Shown here: piece by piece, positions 36,151-44,743 of the stretch
Position numbering within the stretch: position 1 is the first letter of the stretch
Layout: every line of letters starts with the position of its first letter
Source of the DNA: Arthrobacter psychrochitiniphilus
Lineage (GTDB): Bacteria > Actinomycetota > Actinomycetes > Actinomycetales > Micrococcaceae
DNA length: 64,000 nucleotides
Assembly: GCF_003185915.1 (NCBI RefSeq)
Contig: NZ_QHLZ01000001.1
Coordinates: 682,001-746,000, forward strand
Direction of reading: 5' to 3'
Position numbers and translations under genes: made by a program
The notes under the pieces: generated by a model
What the model was told of the DNA's origin: nothing
What the model saw: only the letters and a program-made list of their open reading frames with translations
The model's database searches: none

Positions 36151-37104
36151 ATGGTGCCGACTCACGCTGCATCCCATTCTGGCCGCGGCGTGGCCGTTTC
36201 TCTCATTGCTTCGGTTCTTTTTGCCGTCATCTTTTTGATGGCTGGTCTCCTGCCGGGGTGGGGTGCGCAGGAGATCTTTGGCTGGCGAGTGGTTCTGACC
36301 TTGGCCACCTTGGCAGTGATCCTGCCGTTTCTGCCGTGGGCTCGCACCGAATCCATAACCCTTTTTTCCCGCGTTCGACGCCGGCCAACCCTCCTTCTGC
36401 CCGGGGTGCTTGCCGCTGGGATTGTGGGAGTGCAATTGTGGCTGTTCATGTGGGCGCCACTGAACAATATGGCGCTTTCAGTGTCCTTCGGATATTTTTT
36501 GCTGCCTTTGACCATGGTGTTGGCAGGGCGGGTCTTCTTCGCTGACAAGCTCAACCCGCTGCGTAAGCTTGCTGTTGCTGCTGCTGTAGTGGGCGTTGCT
36601 CACGAGGCCTTTTCAGCTAACGGCCTGGCCTGGCCAACCCTAGTGGTGTGCCTGGGCTACCCCGTCTATTTTGTACTGCGGCGCAAGATTGGCTTCGATA
36701 ATCTTCCTGCTTTTGCTGCCGAGCTGCTGATGATGCTACCTCTGGGCGTGTATTTCATTCTGGCCGGACCCCACGGCATTGGATCCGGTGCCGTGGAAGG
36801 TGCCGGTTCCGGCGGACTCTGGGTAGCAATCTCCATTGGTGTTCTGGGTGGCCTGGCCATGGCCTTTTACCTGCTCGCTAGCAAGTGGCTGCCCTTGTCA
36901 TTGTTTGGGCTGCTGAGTTATGTGGAGCCGGTGCTGCTGGTGGGCGTCTCGATCCTCCTGGGCGAAACCCTTGGCTGGTCTTCACTACTGACGTACGGGC
37001 CCATTATGTTGGCGCTAGTGTTGTTGGGAGTAGATGGGCGGCGCAGCGCGCTGCCCGGAACGCCCGGAACGCCCGGCACGCCCGGAAGGCCCTTGAGTCC
37101 CTGA
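36151..37104 (+). CDS. EamA/RarD-type drug/metabolite transporter
   Basis: A 317-residue permease with ten hydrophobic segments in two EamA halves. 'LFMWAPLNNMALSVSFGYFL' near residues 95-115 is close to the RarD subgroup signature, implicated in chloramphenicol resistance but generally of unknown substrate. The ATG at 36151 follows GAGAGGGG by four bases. The C-terminus ends in a 'TPG' repeat produced by CCCGGAACG-type tandem units at about 37055-37090, which may be a recent slippage extension of the reading frame. Confidence 0.85.
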   Translation: MVPTHAASHSGRGVAVSLIASVLFAVIFLMAGLLPGWGAQEIFGWRVVLTLATLAVILPFLPWARTESITLFSRVRRRPTLLLPGVLAAGIVGVQLWLFMWAPLNNMALSVSFGYFLLPLTMVLAGRVFFADKLNPLRKLAVAAAVVGVAHEAFSANGLAWPTLVVCLGYPVYFVLRRKIGFDNLPAFAAELLMMLPLGVYFILAGPHGIGSGAVEGAGSGGLWVAISIGVLGGLAMAFYLLASKWLPLSLFGLLSYVEPVLLVGVSILLGETLGWSSLLTYGPIMLALVLLGVDGRRSALPGTPGTPGTPGRPLSP

Positions 37105-37160
37105 GTCCCGGCAGTCCCTTGAGTCCCAGAAGCCGCCGAATAGAAGCCCCCTAACAGGCG

Positions 37161-37910
37161 TCAGTCTTGGCCTGTTAGTGCCGCGGGACGCATCAGGGGC
37201 GGGTTGAGCACGGCGTGGGCGCAGGCTGCTCTAGTGGTGTGAGCCTGCGGAGCAAGCCGAAACAGGGCTGCCGGGCGCCCGGCCTCCCCCGTACTCATCT
37301 TTCCCGTATCCTCCAGAAATCCCGGCGTTCCGGTGGCCTTTCGGTGGAAGTTGCGCGGGTCCAGCTTTGTGTCCCATACGGCGTCATAGACCGCGCGCAG
37401 CTGGGCAATGGTGAATTCCGGCGTGCAAAAAGCGGCGCCCAGCGGTGAGTATTCCAGCTTGGACCTAGCCCGCTCCACGGCATCGCTGAGGATTTCTGCG
37501 TGATCGAAGGCCAGGGAATACTCACCGGCCAACACGTCCTTGACCGGGTACCAGCCGGCGCTGGCAGCGTCACTGCCGGCGGCAATAACGGGGAAGTTGG
37601 GAGCCAACAGCAGGTGCGCCACCGTCAGCACATCGCCGCGCGGGTCCCGTCCCTTCGGCCCATAGCTCTGCAATTGCTCCAAATATCCGGGCTGTTCCGC
37701 CACACCGGCTTCCTCTGCCAGCTCCCGGGTTGCTGCTTCAATCAGACCCTCCCCCGGCAGCACAAACCCTCCGGGCAGGGCCATGCTCCCCTTAAAGGGC
37801 TCTATGAGACGGGTGATCAACAGAACCTGTAACGCGCCGGCACTCACGGTGAGGGCAACAACGTCCACTGTCACAGGGAAGCGGGCCGGCTCCGGATATG
37901 AAGTGTTCAT
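37161..37910 (-). CDS. nrtR: NrtR-family regulator: Nudix domain plus winged helix
   Basis: A 249-residue protein. Residues 10-150 form a Nudix fold with an intact box: Gly48, Glu54, Arg62, Glu63, Glu66, Glu67, Gly69. Residues 150-200 match the winged-helix DNA-binding region of NrtR ('FTIAQLRAVYDAVWDTKLDP', 'NFHRKA'). NrtR proteins repress NAD-cofactor genes and are released by ADP-ribose or a related nucleotide. Many have lost Nudix catalysis; this one could retain it. Two 21-bp palindromes in the promoter shared with the divergent SPFH gene fit the published NrtR-box type GTCAA-N-TTGAC, which supports autoregulation and control of the SPFH/NAD-kinase-like pair. Confidence 0.85.
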   Translation of the reverse strand: MNTSYPEPARFPVTVDVVALTVSAGALQVLLITRLIEPFKGSMALPGGFVLPGEGLIEAATRELAEEAGVAEQPGYLEQLQSYGPKGRDPRGDVLTVAHLLLAPNFPVIAAGSDAASAGWYPVKDVLAGEYSLAFDHAEILSDAVERARSKLEYSPLGAAFCTPEFTIAQLRAVYDAVWDTKLDPRNFHRKATGTPGFLEDTGKMSTGEAGRPAALFRLAPQAHTTRAACAHAVLNPPLMRPAALTGQD

Positions 37911-37927
37911 GCCACCACATTAGATAA

Positions 37928-37948
37928 TTATCGTCATATTGACAATAA
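37928..37948. promoter_or_regulatory. nrtR: Candidate NrtR operator 1
   Basis: A 21-bp imperfect palindrome centred on 37938: TTAT-N-GTCA on the left, TGAC-N-ATAA on the right, eight of ten positions paired. It covers the -35 of the SPFH promoter and lies 18 bases from the nrtR start, so binding would block both directions. Confidence 0.7.
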
Positions 37949-37968
37949 ATGGCGCAGGGGCTTAGAGT
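37939..37968 (+). promoter_or_regulatory. Promoter of the SPFH / NAD-kinase-like operon
   Basis: Consensus -35 TTGACA (37939-37944) and -10 TAGAGT (37963-37968) are 18 bases apart. Operator 1 overlaps the -35 and operator 2 lies just downstream of the -10 over the expected start of transcription. Confidence 0.65.
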
Positions 37969-37972
37969 TTAG

Positions 37973-37993
37973 TTATCGTCAAGTTGACGAGAA
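37973..37993. promoter_or_regulatory. nrtR: Candidate NrtR operator 2
   Basis: A 21-bp palindrome centred on 37983 with nine of ten positions paired, core GTCAA-G-TTGAC. Its left half is identical to operator 1 over TTATCGTCA. Centre-to-centre distance between the operators is 45 bp, four to four and a half helical turns. Confidence 0.75.
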
Positions 37994-38015
37994 CTACGAA
38001 TACTTGGAGAACCTC

Positions 38016-39065
38016 ATGGCCACCATCAAGCGCTACCCCTGGCTCAGCCACTTCCTCGGCAGCCCCACCGGCTACGTCATTCACTTACAGAAGGGCACCG
38101 TCCGGCATGAGGGTGTGGGCCAGGCGTTCTGGTTCCGGCCAGCCTCCTCCGTCCTGAGCGAGGTGCCTGTGGACGATCAGGAACTGCCTACGCTTTTCCA
38201 CGCCATCACCCGGGACCACCAGGACGTCAGCGTCCAGGCGAATGTCACCTACCGCTTCAGTGATCCGGTCTCGGTTGCCAGCCGCCTGGACTTCGCACTG
38301 CAACCTGGCGGCGCCTCAACCGCTGCCGGACGTGAGCAGGTGGCAACCATCATTGGCCAGCTGTGCCAGAGCCATGCGATCGATCAGATTGCTGCCACAA
38401 CTTTGGCCCAATCCTTGGAGCGCGGCGTCAGCGAGCTGCGCACCTTGTTGACAGGAGCACTCCAGGCCAATGCCCGGCTGCAGTCAACCGGCATTGAAAT
38501 CCTGGGCGTGCAAGTCCTGGCAGTCCGTCCGGAGTCCGATGTTGAGCGGGCCCTGCAAACACCTGTCCGCGAACAGTTGCAGGCGGAGGCGGACCGGGCA
38601 GTGTATGAACGCCGGGCGGTAGCAGTGGAACGCGAACGGACCATTTCTGAAAATGAGATGGCGAGCAAGATTGAACTGGCCGCGCGCCGTGAAAACCTGG
38701 TTGCCCAGGAAGGCGCCAATGCCCGGCGTGAGGCGCAGGAACAGGCCGCCGCCAACCTCATCAAGGCCCACGCCGAAGCCGAACGCCAAGGCATCGGCGC
38801 CACGTCCGAGGCCAGCTCGCTCCAGCTCATCGGCGAGGCAACGGCAGCGCGCGAGGCCGCCACCATGGAGGTCTACAAGAATATGGACCAGGCCACCTTG
38901 CTGGCCCTAGCCTTCCGCGAAGCCGCCGCGTCACTGCCAAACATCAATAACTTGACCATCACTCCAGATATCCTGAGCGGGGTTCTGGCAGGATTGTTCC
39001 AACCCGCCAGCAGCACTGCGGAGCAGCCCGGTTTGCCCAGCGGCTTGCCCAGCACAGGAAGGTAA
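38016..39065 (+). CDS. SPFH/Band 7 family protein
   Basis: A 349-residue SPFH protein. Residues 15-190 form the SPFH domain ('HLQKGTVRHEGVGQAFWFRP', 'VQANVTYRFSDPV'), followed by a long alanine/glutamate-rich coiled coil (about 195-285) and 'MDQATLLALAFREAAASL'. No membrane helix is evident, unlike stomatin or flotillin, so it may assemble on the membrane by other means or in the cytosol. ATG 38016 follows GGAG by six bases; a TTG at 38004 is inside that site. Four bases separate its stop from the NAD-kinase-like gene, and both stand behind the candidate NrtR operators. Confidence 0.85.
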   Translation: MATIKRYPWLSHFLGSPTGYVIHLQKGTVRHEGVGQAFWFRPASSVLSEVPVDDQELPTLFHAITRDHQDVSVQANVTYRFSDPVSVASRLDFALQPGGASTAAGREQVATIIGQLCQSHAIDQIAATTLAQSLERGVSELRTLLTGALQANARLQSTGIEILGVQVLAVRPESDVERALQTPVREQLQAEADRAVYERRAVAVERERTISENEMASKIELAARRENLVAQEGANARREAQEQAAANLIKAHAEAERQGIGATSEASSLQLIGEATAAREAATMEVYKNMDQATLLALAFREAAASLPNINNLTITPDILSGVLAGLFQPASSTAEQPGLPSGLPSTGR

Positions 39066-39069
39066 CACC

Positions 39070-39963
39070 ATGGGATCTCCCCGCCTTGTCATCGTCCACC
39101 GGCGCACCGAATTTGCGGAGCTGCTCGATCGGCACGCCACCGTGGGCCAGGCTGAATTCTTCCTCCGCACCCGGGGGCGGCGTCTGCAAGATGTGCAGGA
39201 ACGGCACACTTTCATCATGGCAGCACTGGATCAGGTACGTGCGGCAGTGCCTGCCGATTGGCGCCGCGCGGAGGTGGAGCGCACTGATCTGAGCCGCTTC
39301 ATGTTTACCGAGGATGATGTGATCGCCGTGGTGGGCCAGGACGGGCTCGTGGCCAACACGGCAAAATATCTCAGCGGTCAGCCAGTTCTGGGCATCGACC
39401 CCGAACCGGGTGTGAACGCCGGCATCCTGGTCAGGCATTCCCCCGCATCAACCGCCGCACTGTTGGCCCGGATTGCAGCCGCTGACCCCTCCGCCGTGTC
39501 CTGCCAAGATCTGGCTATGGTGACGGCGCGGCTGGATGACGGGCAGGAACTCTCCGCCCTAAATGAGATCTTCATTGGGCACTCCTCCCACCAATCTGCC
39601 CGCTACCAAATTACGACGCCGGATGGCCGGCTGGAGAGCCAATCGTCCTCCGGGTTGATAGTTTCCACCGGAACGGGCGCCACCGGATGGTGCGCCTCAA
39701 TATCGCTGGAACGCGGCGGGCGCACACTTCCCAAACCCACAGACCCATTGTTGGCGTGGTTTGTCCGCGAGGCCTGGCCGTCCCCTGCCACGGGCGCCTC
39801 ACTGACCGAGGGCGTGCTGGCTGCAGGCGAGTCCCTGCGCATCTGCGCCGCATCGGACCAACTCGTCATCTTTGGCGACGGCATGGAAAGTGACAGGCTA
39901 ACAGCATCCTGGGGACAGGAAATCACGCTCCAACTAGGTACCCGGGCGCTGCGCCTGCTGTAG
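39070..39963 (+). CDS. NAD-kinase-like (ATP-NAD kinase fold) protein
   Basis: A 297-residue protein with the two signatures of NAD kinase in altered form. 'VVGQDGLVANTAKYL' at 87-101 corresponds to the GGDGT loop; the catalytic Asp is kept (Asp91) but the second Gly is Gln90. 'LNEIFIG' at 164-170 matches the NE motif, and 'GLIVSTGTGATGW' at 195-207 matches the NAD-binding loop. It is a divergent paralogue rather than the housekeeping enzyme, which should be elsewhere beside recN. GGAAGG overlapping the SPFH stop is its ribosome-binding site, so the two are translationally linked. Context under NrtR control supports a role in NAD(P) balance, perhaps localised by the SPFH partner; substrate unproven. 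Confidence 0.78.
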   Translation: MGSPRLVIVHRRTEFAELLDRHATVGQAEFFLRTRGRRLQDVQERHTFIMAALDQVRAAVPADWRRAEVERTDLSRFMFTEDDVIAVVGQDGLVANTAKYLSGQPVLGIDPEPGVNAGILVRHSPASTAALLARIAAADPSAVSCQDLAMVTARLDDGQELSALNEIFIGHSSHQSARYQITTPDGRLESQSSSGLIVSTGTGATGWCASISLERGGRTLPKPTDPLLAWFVREAWPSPATGASLTEGVLAAGESLRICAASDQLVIFGDGMESDRLTASWGQEITLQLGTRALRLL

Positions 39964-40011
39964 TGTACCCGGCACAATTTCAGCAAGTGCCCGGCAAGGG
40001 ATGATAGAGCC

Positions 40012-40347
40012 ATGAGCATTGCGAAAACCATCATCTTGTTCGCCCTGGCTGCGGTTGCCGAAATTGGCGGAGCCTGGCTCATTTGGCAGGCCGTGCGCGA
40101 GGACAAGTCATGGTGGTGGGCTGCCTTAGGCGTCATGGCGCTCGGTGCGTACGGTTTCATTGCCGCCCAGCAGGCCGACGCCAACTTTGGCAGGGTCTTG
40201 GCCGCGTACGGCGGCGTGTTCATTGCCGGCTCGCTCATCTGGGGCATGGTGTTCGACAAGTTTTCGCCCGACCGCTGGGACGTGATCGGCGCCCTCATTG
40301 CGCTGCTCGGTGTCAGCGTCATCATGTTTGCCCCGAGAGCCGCCTAG
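40012..40347 (+). CDS. YnfA family (UPF0060) membrane protein
   Basis: A 111-residue protein with four transmembrane helices. '[18 protein letters not shown]' and '[20 protein letters not shown]' are the conserved family segments. YnfA proteins resemble small multidrug resistance transporters and have been linked to efflux in enterobacteria; the physiological role is unsettled. It follows the NAD-kinase-like gene by 48 bases and may be read through from it, though no functional connection is evident. Confidence 0.9.
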   Translation: MSIAKTIILFALAAVAEIGGAWLIWQAVREDKSWWWAALGVMALGAYGFIAAQQADANFGRVLAAYGGVFIAGSLIWGMVFDKFSPDRWDVIGALIALLGVSVIMFAPRAA

Positions 40348-40511
40348 CCATGCCCCGCCAACTCACTCCGCCATCCCGCCACCCCGCCGCCCTCTTTAGC
40401 GCTTTCTTGCCTGCCGTTCCCGGCGGCGCCGAACACGCACGTGCTTCAGAGGTTGCCGCGGCCAGCGTCGGCAGGGTACGCGTCGTGGAGTTCCACGGTT
40501 AGGATCAACAG

Positions 40512-40922
40512 GTGAAAAATGTTCTCAAAGTTTCTGCCGTGTGTGTCTACGATCTCTCCGGGCGGCTCCTGACCGTCCGGAAACAGGGCACCACCAAGTT
40601 CATGCATCCCGGCGGCAAGCCGGAGCGCGGCGAAACTGCCGCTGAGGCTGGTGTCCGAGAACTGTCCGAGGAAGTCGGACTCCACCTTGCCGCCGTGGAC
40701 CTTGAACTCATCGGTGTATGGACCGGCACGGCCGCCAATGAGGCCAATACCGACATTGAGGCAACAGTGTTCACCGCACCAGGTCGCTGGGACGCAGATG
40801 CAGTGATTCCGGCAGCCGAAATCGCGGAGCTGCGCTGGATGCACCTGGAAGCGGCTGCGGACTTCGATGACCTTGCCCCGCTCCTTACCGAGTACGTGCT
40901 CCCCCGCCTCCACAAGGCCTAA
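40512..40922 (+). CDS. Nudix hydrolase
   Basis: A 136-residue single-domain Nudix enzyme. The box 'GGKPERGETAAEAGVRELSE' continuing into 'EVGL' (residues 35-58) is complete, so it should hydrolyse a nucleoside diphosphate linked to some group; the substrate cannot be named. The start is a GTG with AGGA eight bases upstream. It lies in the same direction as, and 164 bases after, ynfA; a 51-codon frame between them has no support. Confidence 0.85.
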   Translation: MKNVLKVSAVCVYDLSGRLLTVRKQGTTKFMHPGGKPERGETAAEAGVRELSEEVGLHLAAVDLELIGVWTGTAANEANTDIEATVFTAPGRWDADAVIPAAEIAELRWMHLEAAADFDDLAPLLTEYVLPRLHKA

Positions 40923-40949
40923 GGCACCTGGTGCATATCCGGTTACCCA

Positions 40950-41008
40950 CCTTTTCTCACGGATCTATTCGGGCTGGATCTATTCGGGCTGGATCGATTC
41001 ACGCTGGA
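40950..41008. repeat. Single arm of hairpin family C plus 15-bp tandem repeats
   Basis: CCTTTTCTCACGGATC at 40950-40965 is the same as one arm of the hairpin at 49500-49557, but the opposite arm is missing here. It runs into three 15-bp units (two identical GGATCTATTCGGGCT, one with three changes) at 40961-41005, overlapping the last codons of the convergent ABC exporter gene. Confidence 0.7.
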
Positions 41009-42915
41009 TCGGGTGAGGCAGACTGCGGTGAGCTGGCGTCGGCCACAGCCTCAACGGCTTGGGCAAACTGAGTGTCATGGAGCTCGGCGTAGCGCCCGCC
41101 CCTACCAATGAGCTCCTCATGCGTGCCGCGTTCTACTATGTTCCCGCCTTCAAGGACCAGAATCATGTCTGCGGCACGGATGGTGGAGAGCCGGTGCGCA
41201 ATGACCAACGCTGTTCGACCCTCAAGCGCCTCACCCAAGGCAATCTGGACGGCGGCCTCATTCGTGGAGTCAAGGGCGGCGGTTGCCTCATCCAAAATCA
41301 CCACGGCGGGCTGCACCAGCAGCAGCCTGGCAATGGTCAGACGCTGGCGCTCACCGCCGGAAAGCCGGTAACCGCGCTCCCCCACCACGGTGTCCAAACC
41401 ATCAGGCAGGGCCTGGGCAAACGCCGAAAGCCGGGCCCGGTGCAGCACATCCCAAATCTCCGCATCCGTGGCCGAAGGCTTGGCCAGGCGCAGGTTGGAG
41501 CGGATACTTTCGTGGAACAAGTGCCCGTCCTGGGTGACCATGCCAACTCCGGCGCGCAGTCCGTCAAAGGACAGTTCCCGCACGTCAACGCCGCCCAAGC
41601 GCACGGTGCCGGAATCGACGTCGTACAGCCTGGAAAGCAGTTGCGCAATGGTGGACTTGCCGGCGCCGGAAGAGCCCACCAGCGCGATAGTTTGGCCTGG
41701 CTCGGCACGGAAGGAAATGCCATGCAAAACCTCCTCGCCCCCGCGGGTATCAAGCACGGCAACATCCTCCAGCGAGGCCAGCGAGACCTTGTCTGCGGAG
41801 GGATACCCGAAGCGAACATTGCTAAATTCCACGCCCAGCGGACCGGCGGGCAGAGGAACGGTGGAGGGCTTTTCGGCGATCAGCGGCTTCAAATCGAGGA
41901 TCTCAAACACGCGGTCAAAGCTGACCAGCGCGCTCATGATGTCCACGCGGGCGTTGGCCAGCGCGGTGAGCGGGGCATAGAGGCGGGTCAACAGCAGGGC
42001 CAGCACCACGACGTCGCCCGCGTTAAGCGCGCCACCGATGGCCAAGGAGCCACCCAGGCCATACACGAGCGCAAGGGCAAGGGAGGAAACAAGCATCAGC
42101 GCCGTGAAGAACACAAACTGCATGACAGCTGTGCGCACCCCAATCTCGCGGACCCGGTTGGCCCGGGAAGCGAACTCTCGGGATTCCTCGGCCGGGCGGC
42201 CAAACAGCTTGACCAAGGTGGCCCCGGGTGCGGAGAAACGCTCGGTCATCTGCGTGCTCATGTCCGCGTTCAGGTCAGCAGCCTCGCGCCGCAACCCGGC
42301 CAGTGTGGCACCAAAACGGCGGGCCGGAATGAGGAAGATTGGCAACAGGACCAGCGCCAGCAACGTCACCAGCCACGAGGTGTTCAGCATGACAATCAGC
42401 GTCAAAATCAGCTGCACAGAGTTGGACACAATCCCGGACAGGGTCCCGGAGAAGGCCTGCTGGGCGCCAATGACGTCATTGTTGAGCCGGCTGACCAGCG
42501 CGCCCGTGCGGGTCCGGGTGAAGAACGCAATGGGCATGCGCTGGACATGGTCAAAAACGGCGGTGCGCAGGTCCAAAATGACGCCTTCGCCCAGATTCGC
42601 TGAAATCCAACGGATAATCAGCGACAACCCGGCGTCCAGCACCGCCACAATCGCAATGAGCACGGCCAGGCGCACCACCACATCCACGGCGGTTTTGGCC
42701 ACAATGGCATCGATGACCTGACCGGCCAACACCGGGGTGGCCACGGCCAGCGCTGCGGAGATCACCGACAGCACCACAAATATCAGCAGTTTCCGGCTGT
42801 AGGGCTTAGCAAAGAGGACTGTCCGGCGAAGCGTGTCCTTCGCAATTCCGCCGTTGGACTTGTCCGAACGCATGGTGCTCCAAAGTGAGCTCCAAGCCGC
42901 GCCTTCCATACTCAT
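40999..42915 (-). CDS. ABC exporter, fused permease and ATPase
   Basis: A half-transporter of about 638 residues. Residues 35-330 hold six transmembrane helices of the type IV exporter fold; the ATPase domain follows with 'GSSGAGKST' (Walker A), 'LSGGERQR' (signature) and 'VVILDEATAALD' (Walker B). It works as a dimer; lipids, peptides or drugs are typical substrates. The ATG at 42915 is supported by AGGA six bases upstream; the frame opens six codons earlier. No partner exporter gene is adjacent, so a homodimer is likely. Confidence 0.92.
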   Translation of the reverse strand: MSMEGAAWSSLWSTMRSDKSNGGIAKDTLRRTVLFAKPYSRKLLIFVVLSVISAALAVATPVLAGQVIDAIVAKTAVDVVVRLAVLIAIVAVLDAGLSLIIRWISANLGEGVILDLRTAVFDHVQRMPIAFFTRTRTGALVSRLNNDVIGAQQAFSGTLSGIVSNSVQLILTLIVMLNTSWLVTLLALVLLPIFLIPARRFGATLAGLRREAADLNADMSTQMTERFSAPGATLVKLFGRPAEESREFASRANRVREIGVRTAVMQFVFFTALMLVSSLALALVYGLGGSLAIGGALNAGDVVVLALLLTRLYAPLTALANARVDIMSALVSFDRVFEILDLKPLIAEKPSTVPLPAGPLGVEFSNVRFGYPSADKVSLASLEDVAVLDTRGGEEVLHGISFRAEPGQTIALVGSSGAGKSTIAQLLSRLYDVDSGTVRLGGVDVRELSFDGLRAGVGMVTQDGHLFHESIRSNLRLAKPSATDAEIWDVLHRARLSAFAQALPDGLDTVVGERGYRLSGGERQRLTIARLLLVQPAVVILDEATAALDSTNEAAVQIALGEALEGRTALVIAHRLSTIRAADMILVLEGGNIVERGTHEELIGRGGRYAELHDTQFAQAVEAVADASSPQSASPDPA

Positions 42916-43238
42916 GCGTGTGTTCCTAATCATTAAGAGGTCAAGCTACAAGTTTAACCTCCGGGGCCGTCACAGAAATTCCCGGCACCGTATTTTGCGC
43001 CTAACCCGCACATTTCTCTCGCTCCTGCAGGGCTTCTACGCACGGCTGCGCCCTGTAGCGACCGTCACTTACTTCACATACGGAGCGTGAGTCAAATCAC
43101 GCGCTTCACAATTACGTAATATAGGGAAATATTCTCTCTCCATTTATCGCTTCCCGGTGGTAGCGTCCCCTTATAGGCAGTCCGTGACCCACCCTTCACG
43201 GCTCATTTTTCATTCTTTAGACAAAGGAAACCCGCACC
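42916..43238. other. Intergenic region before the amino-acid ABC operon
   Basis: No gene. An AT-rich stretch around 43110-43135 (ATTACGTAATATAG) is an obvious low-melting region where the promoters of the divergent ABC exporter and amino-acid importer probably lie, but no -35/-10 pair with proper spacing was found. GGAAACCC precedes the binding-protein start. No riboswitch structure was recognised. Confidence 0.4.
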
Positions 43239-44051
43239 ATGAATCGTCGCAGCCTTGGACTCGTTGGCATACTCGCAGCAGCTTCATTGGCCCTTGCAGC
43301 CTGCGGCGGCGGAACCGGAGGCGGTAGCCCGGCTCCGGGAACGGACACCTCGTTGAGTAGCATCAAGGACGCTGGCACCATCACCTTCGCCACCGAGGGA
43401 ACGTATAAGCCCTTCAGTTTCCATGAGGGTGGCTCCGGCCCGTTGACAGGGTACGACGTCGATGTTGCCACGGCTGTGGCGGGCAAGCTCGGCGTTAAGG
43501 CCAAGTTTGAGGAGACCCAGTTCGATTCCATCTTTGCCGGCCTTGAAGCCAACCGCTTCGACGCCGTAGCCAATCAGGTGACCATCAGCCCCGTCCGTCA
43601 GGAAAAGTATGATCTTTCCATCCCTTACACGGTCTCCCAAGGTGTCATTGTTGTCCAGGACAGCACCACGGACATCACCTCTTTTGCCGATCTCAAAGGC
43701 AAGACCACCGCACAGTCCCTGAACAGCAACTGGTACGCATTGGCCAAGGAGTCCGGCGCCACCATGGAAAACGTTGAGGGTTGGGCCCAGTCAGTGTCCC
43801 TTCTCAAGGATGGCCGGGTAAATGCCATTGTCAATGACAAGCTCACGTTCCTTGACTACCAGCACAGCAACCCGGATTCAGGCTTGAAGATTGCCGCAAC
43901 CACCAAGGAATCCTCAGACTCTGCCTTCGCCTTCCGCAAAGGTTCCACGGCCCTGACTAACGCCGTCAACACCGCCTTGAAGGATCTCTCCGCTGACGGC
44001 ACCTTGGCTAAGTTGAGCGAGAAGTACTTCGGTGCGGATGTCAGCAAGTAA
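43239..44051 (+). CDS. Polar amino-acid ABC transporter substrate-binding lipoprotein
   Basis: A 270-residue family 3 binding protein. Signal peptide with lipobox 'LALAAC' (Cys22), a Gly/Ser/Pro linker, then 'DAGTITFATEGTYKPFSFHE' and 'LTGYDVDVATAVAGKLGV', the usual start of amino-acid binding lobes, ending 'LSEKYFGADVS'. The layout and the neighbours resemble cystine importers (FliY/TcyJ with TcyL and TcyN) but glutamine or other polar amino acids fit as well. First gene of a three-gene operon. Confidence 0.9.
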   Translation: MNRRSLGLVGILAAASLALAACGGGTGGGSPAPGTDTSLSSIKDAGTITFATEGTYKPFSFHEGGSGPLTGYDVDVATAVAGKLGVKAKFEETQFDSIFAGLEANRFDAVANQVTISPVRQEKYDLSIPYTVSQGVIVVQDSTTDITSFADLKGKTTAQSLNSNWYALAKESGATMENVEGWAQSVSLLKDGRVNAIVNDKLTFLDYQHSNPDSGLKIAATTKESSDSAFAFRKGSTALTNAVNTALKDLSADGTLAKLSEKYFGADVSK

Positions 44052-44083
44052 TCGGGTGGCAGAGCGGAGGTTAGAGTTCAGCC

Positions 44084-44743
44084 ATGGACTTTAGTTTATT
44101 TTGGAGTTCCCTGGGTCCGCTGCTCCTGGGCGCTATTAAGGGCACCATCCCGCTTACTCTGGCTTCCTTCGCCCTGGGGCTGATGATCGCCCTGGTGATC
44201 GCCGTGATGCGCATCAGCCCTAACAAGCTGGCCAGCGCAGTGGCTCGGGTCTACATCTCAGTTATTCGCGGGACCCCCCTGCTGGTGCAGTTGTTTGTGA
44301 TTTTCTATGGTCTGCCTGCGGTGGGCGTGAAGATTGATCCGTGGCCCAGCGCCATCATCGCCTTCTCGCTGAACGTGGGAGGCTACGCGGCGGAGATCAT
44401 TCGGGCCGCCATCCTCTCCGTCCCGCGCGGCCAATGGGAGGCCGGGCATATGATTGGCATGTCCCGGAACCAGGCCCTGGTGCGGATCATTCTGCCGCAG
44501 GCTGCGCGCGTATCCGTGCCGCCGCTGTCCAACACGTTCATCTCGCTCGTGAAGGACACGTCCCTGGCCTCGTTGATCCTTGTTACGGAGATGTTCCGGG
44601 TGGCGCAGCAGGTGGCCGCGTTCAGTCAGGAATTTATGTTGCTCTACCTCGAGGCCGCCCTGATTTACTGGGTCATCTGCCTCATCTTGTCAACGGCCCA
44701 AACCAGCCTGGAAAAGAGATTGGACCGCTATGTTGCCCACTGA
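44084..44743 (+). CDS. Polar amino-acid ABC transporter permease
   Basis: A 219-residue HisM/GlnP-type permease with five hydrophobic helices. '[20 protein letters not shown]' near 56-75 is the family hallmark, and '[20 protein letters not shown]' near 115-135 is the ATPase-docking loop. It probably forms a homodimer channel, as no second permease gene is present. It overlaps the following ATPase gene by 14 bases. Confidence 0.92.
   Translation: MDFSLFWSSLGPLLLGAIKGTIPLTLASFALGLMIALVIAVMRISPNKLASAVARVYISVIRGTPLLVQLFVIFYGLPAVGVKIDPWPSAIIAFSLNVGGYAAEIIRAAILSVPRGQWEAGHMIGMSRNQALVRIILPQAARVSVPPLSNTFISLVKDTSLASLILVTEMFRVAQQVAAFSQEFMLLYLEAALIYWVICLILSTAQTSLEKRLDRYVAH

Noticed and set aside
40350..40502. 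Possible 50-codon gene between ynfA and the Nudix gene
   Set aside because: Starts three bases after the ynfA stop but has no Shine-Dalgarno sequence of its own, and its protein is low-complexity Pro/Ala with no visible fold.
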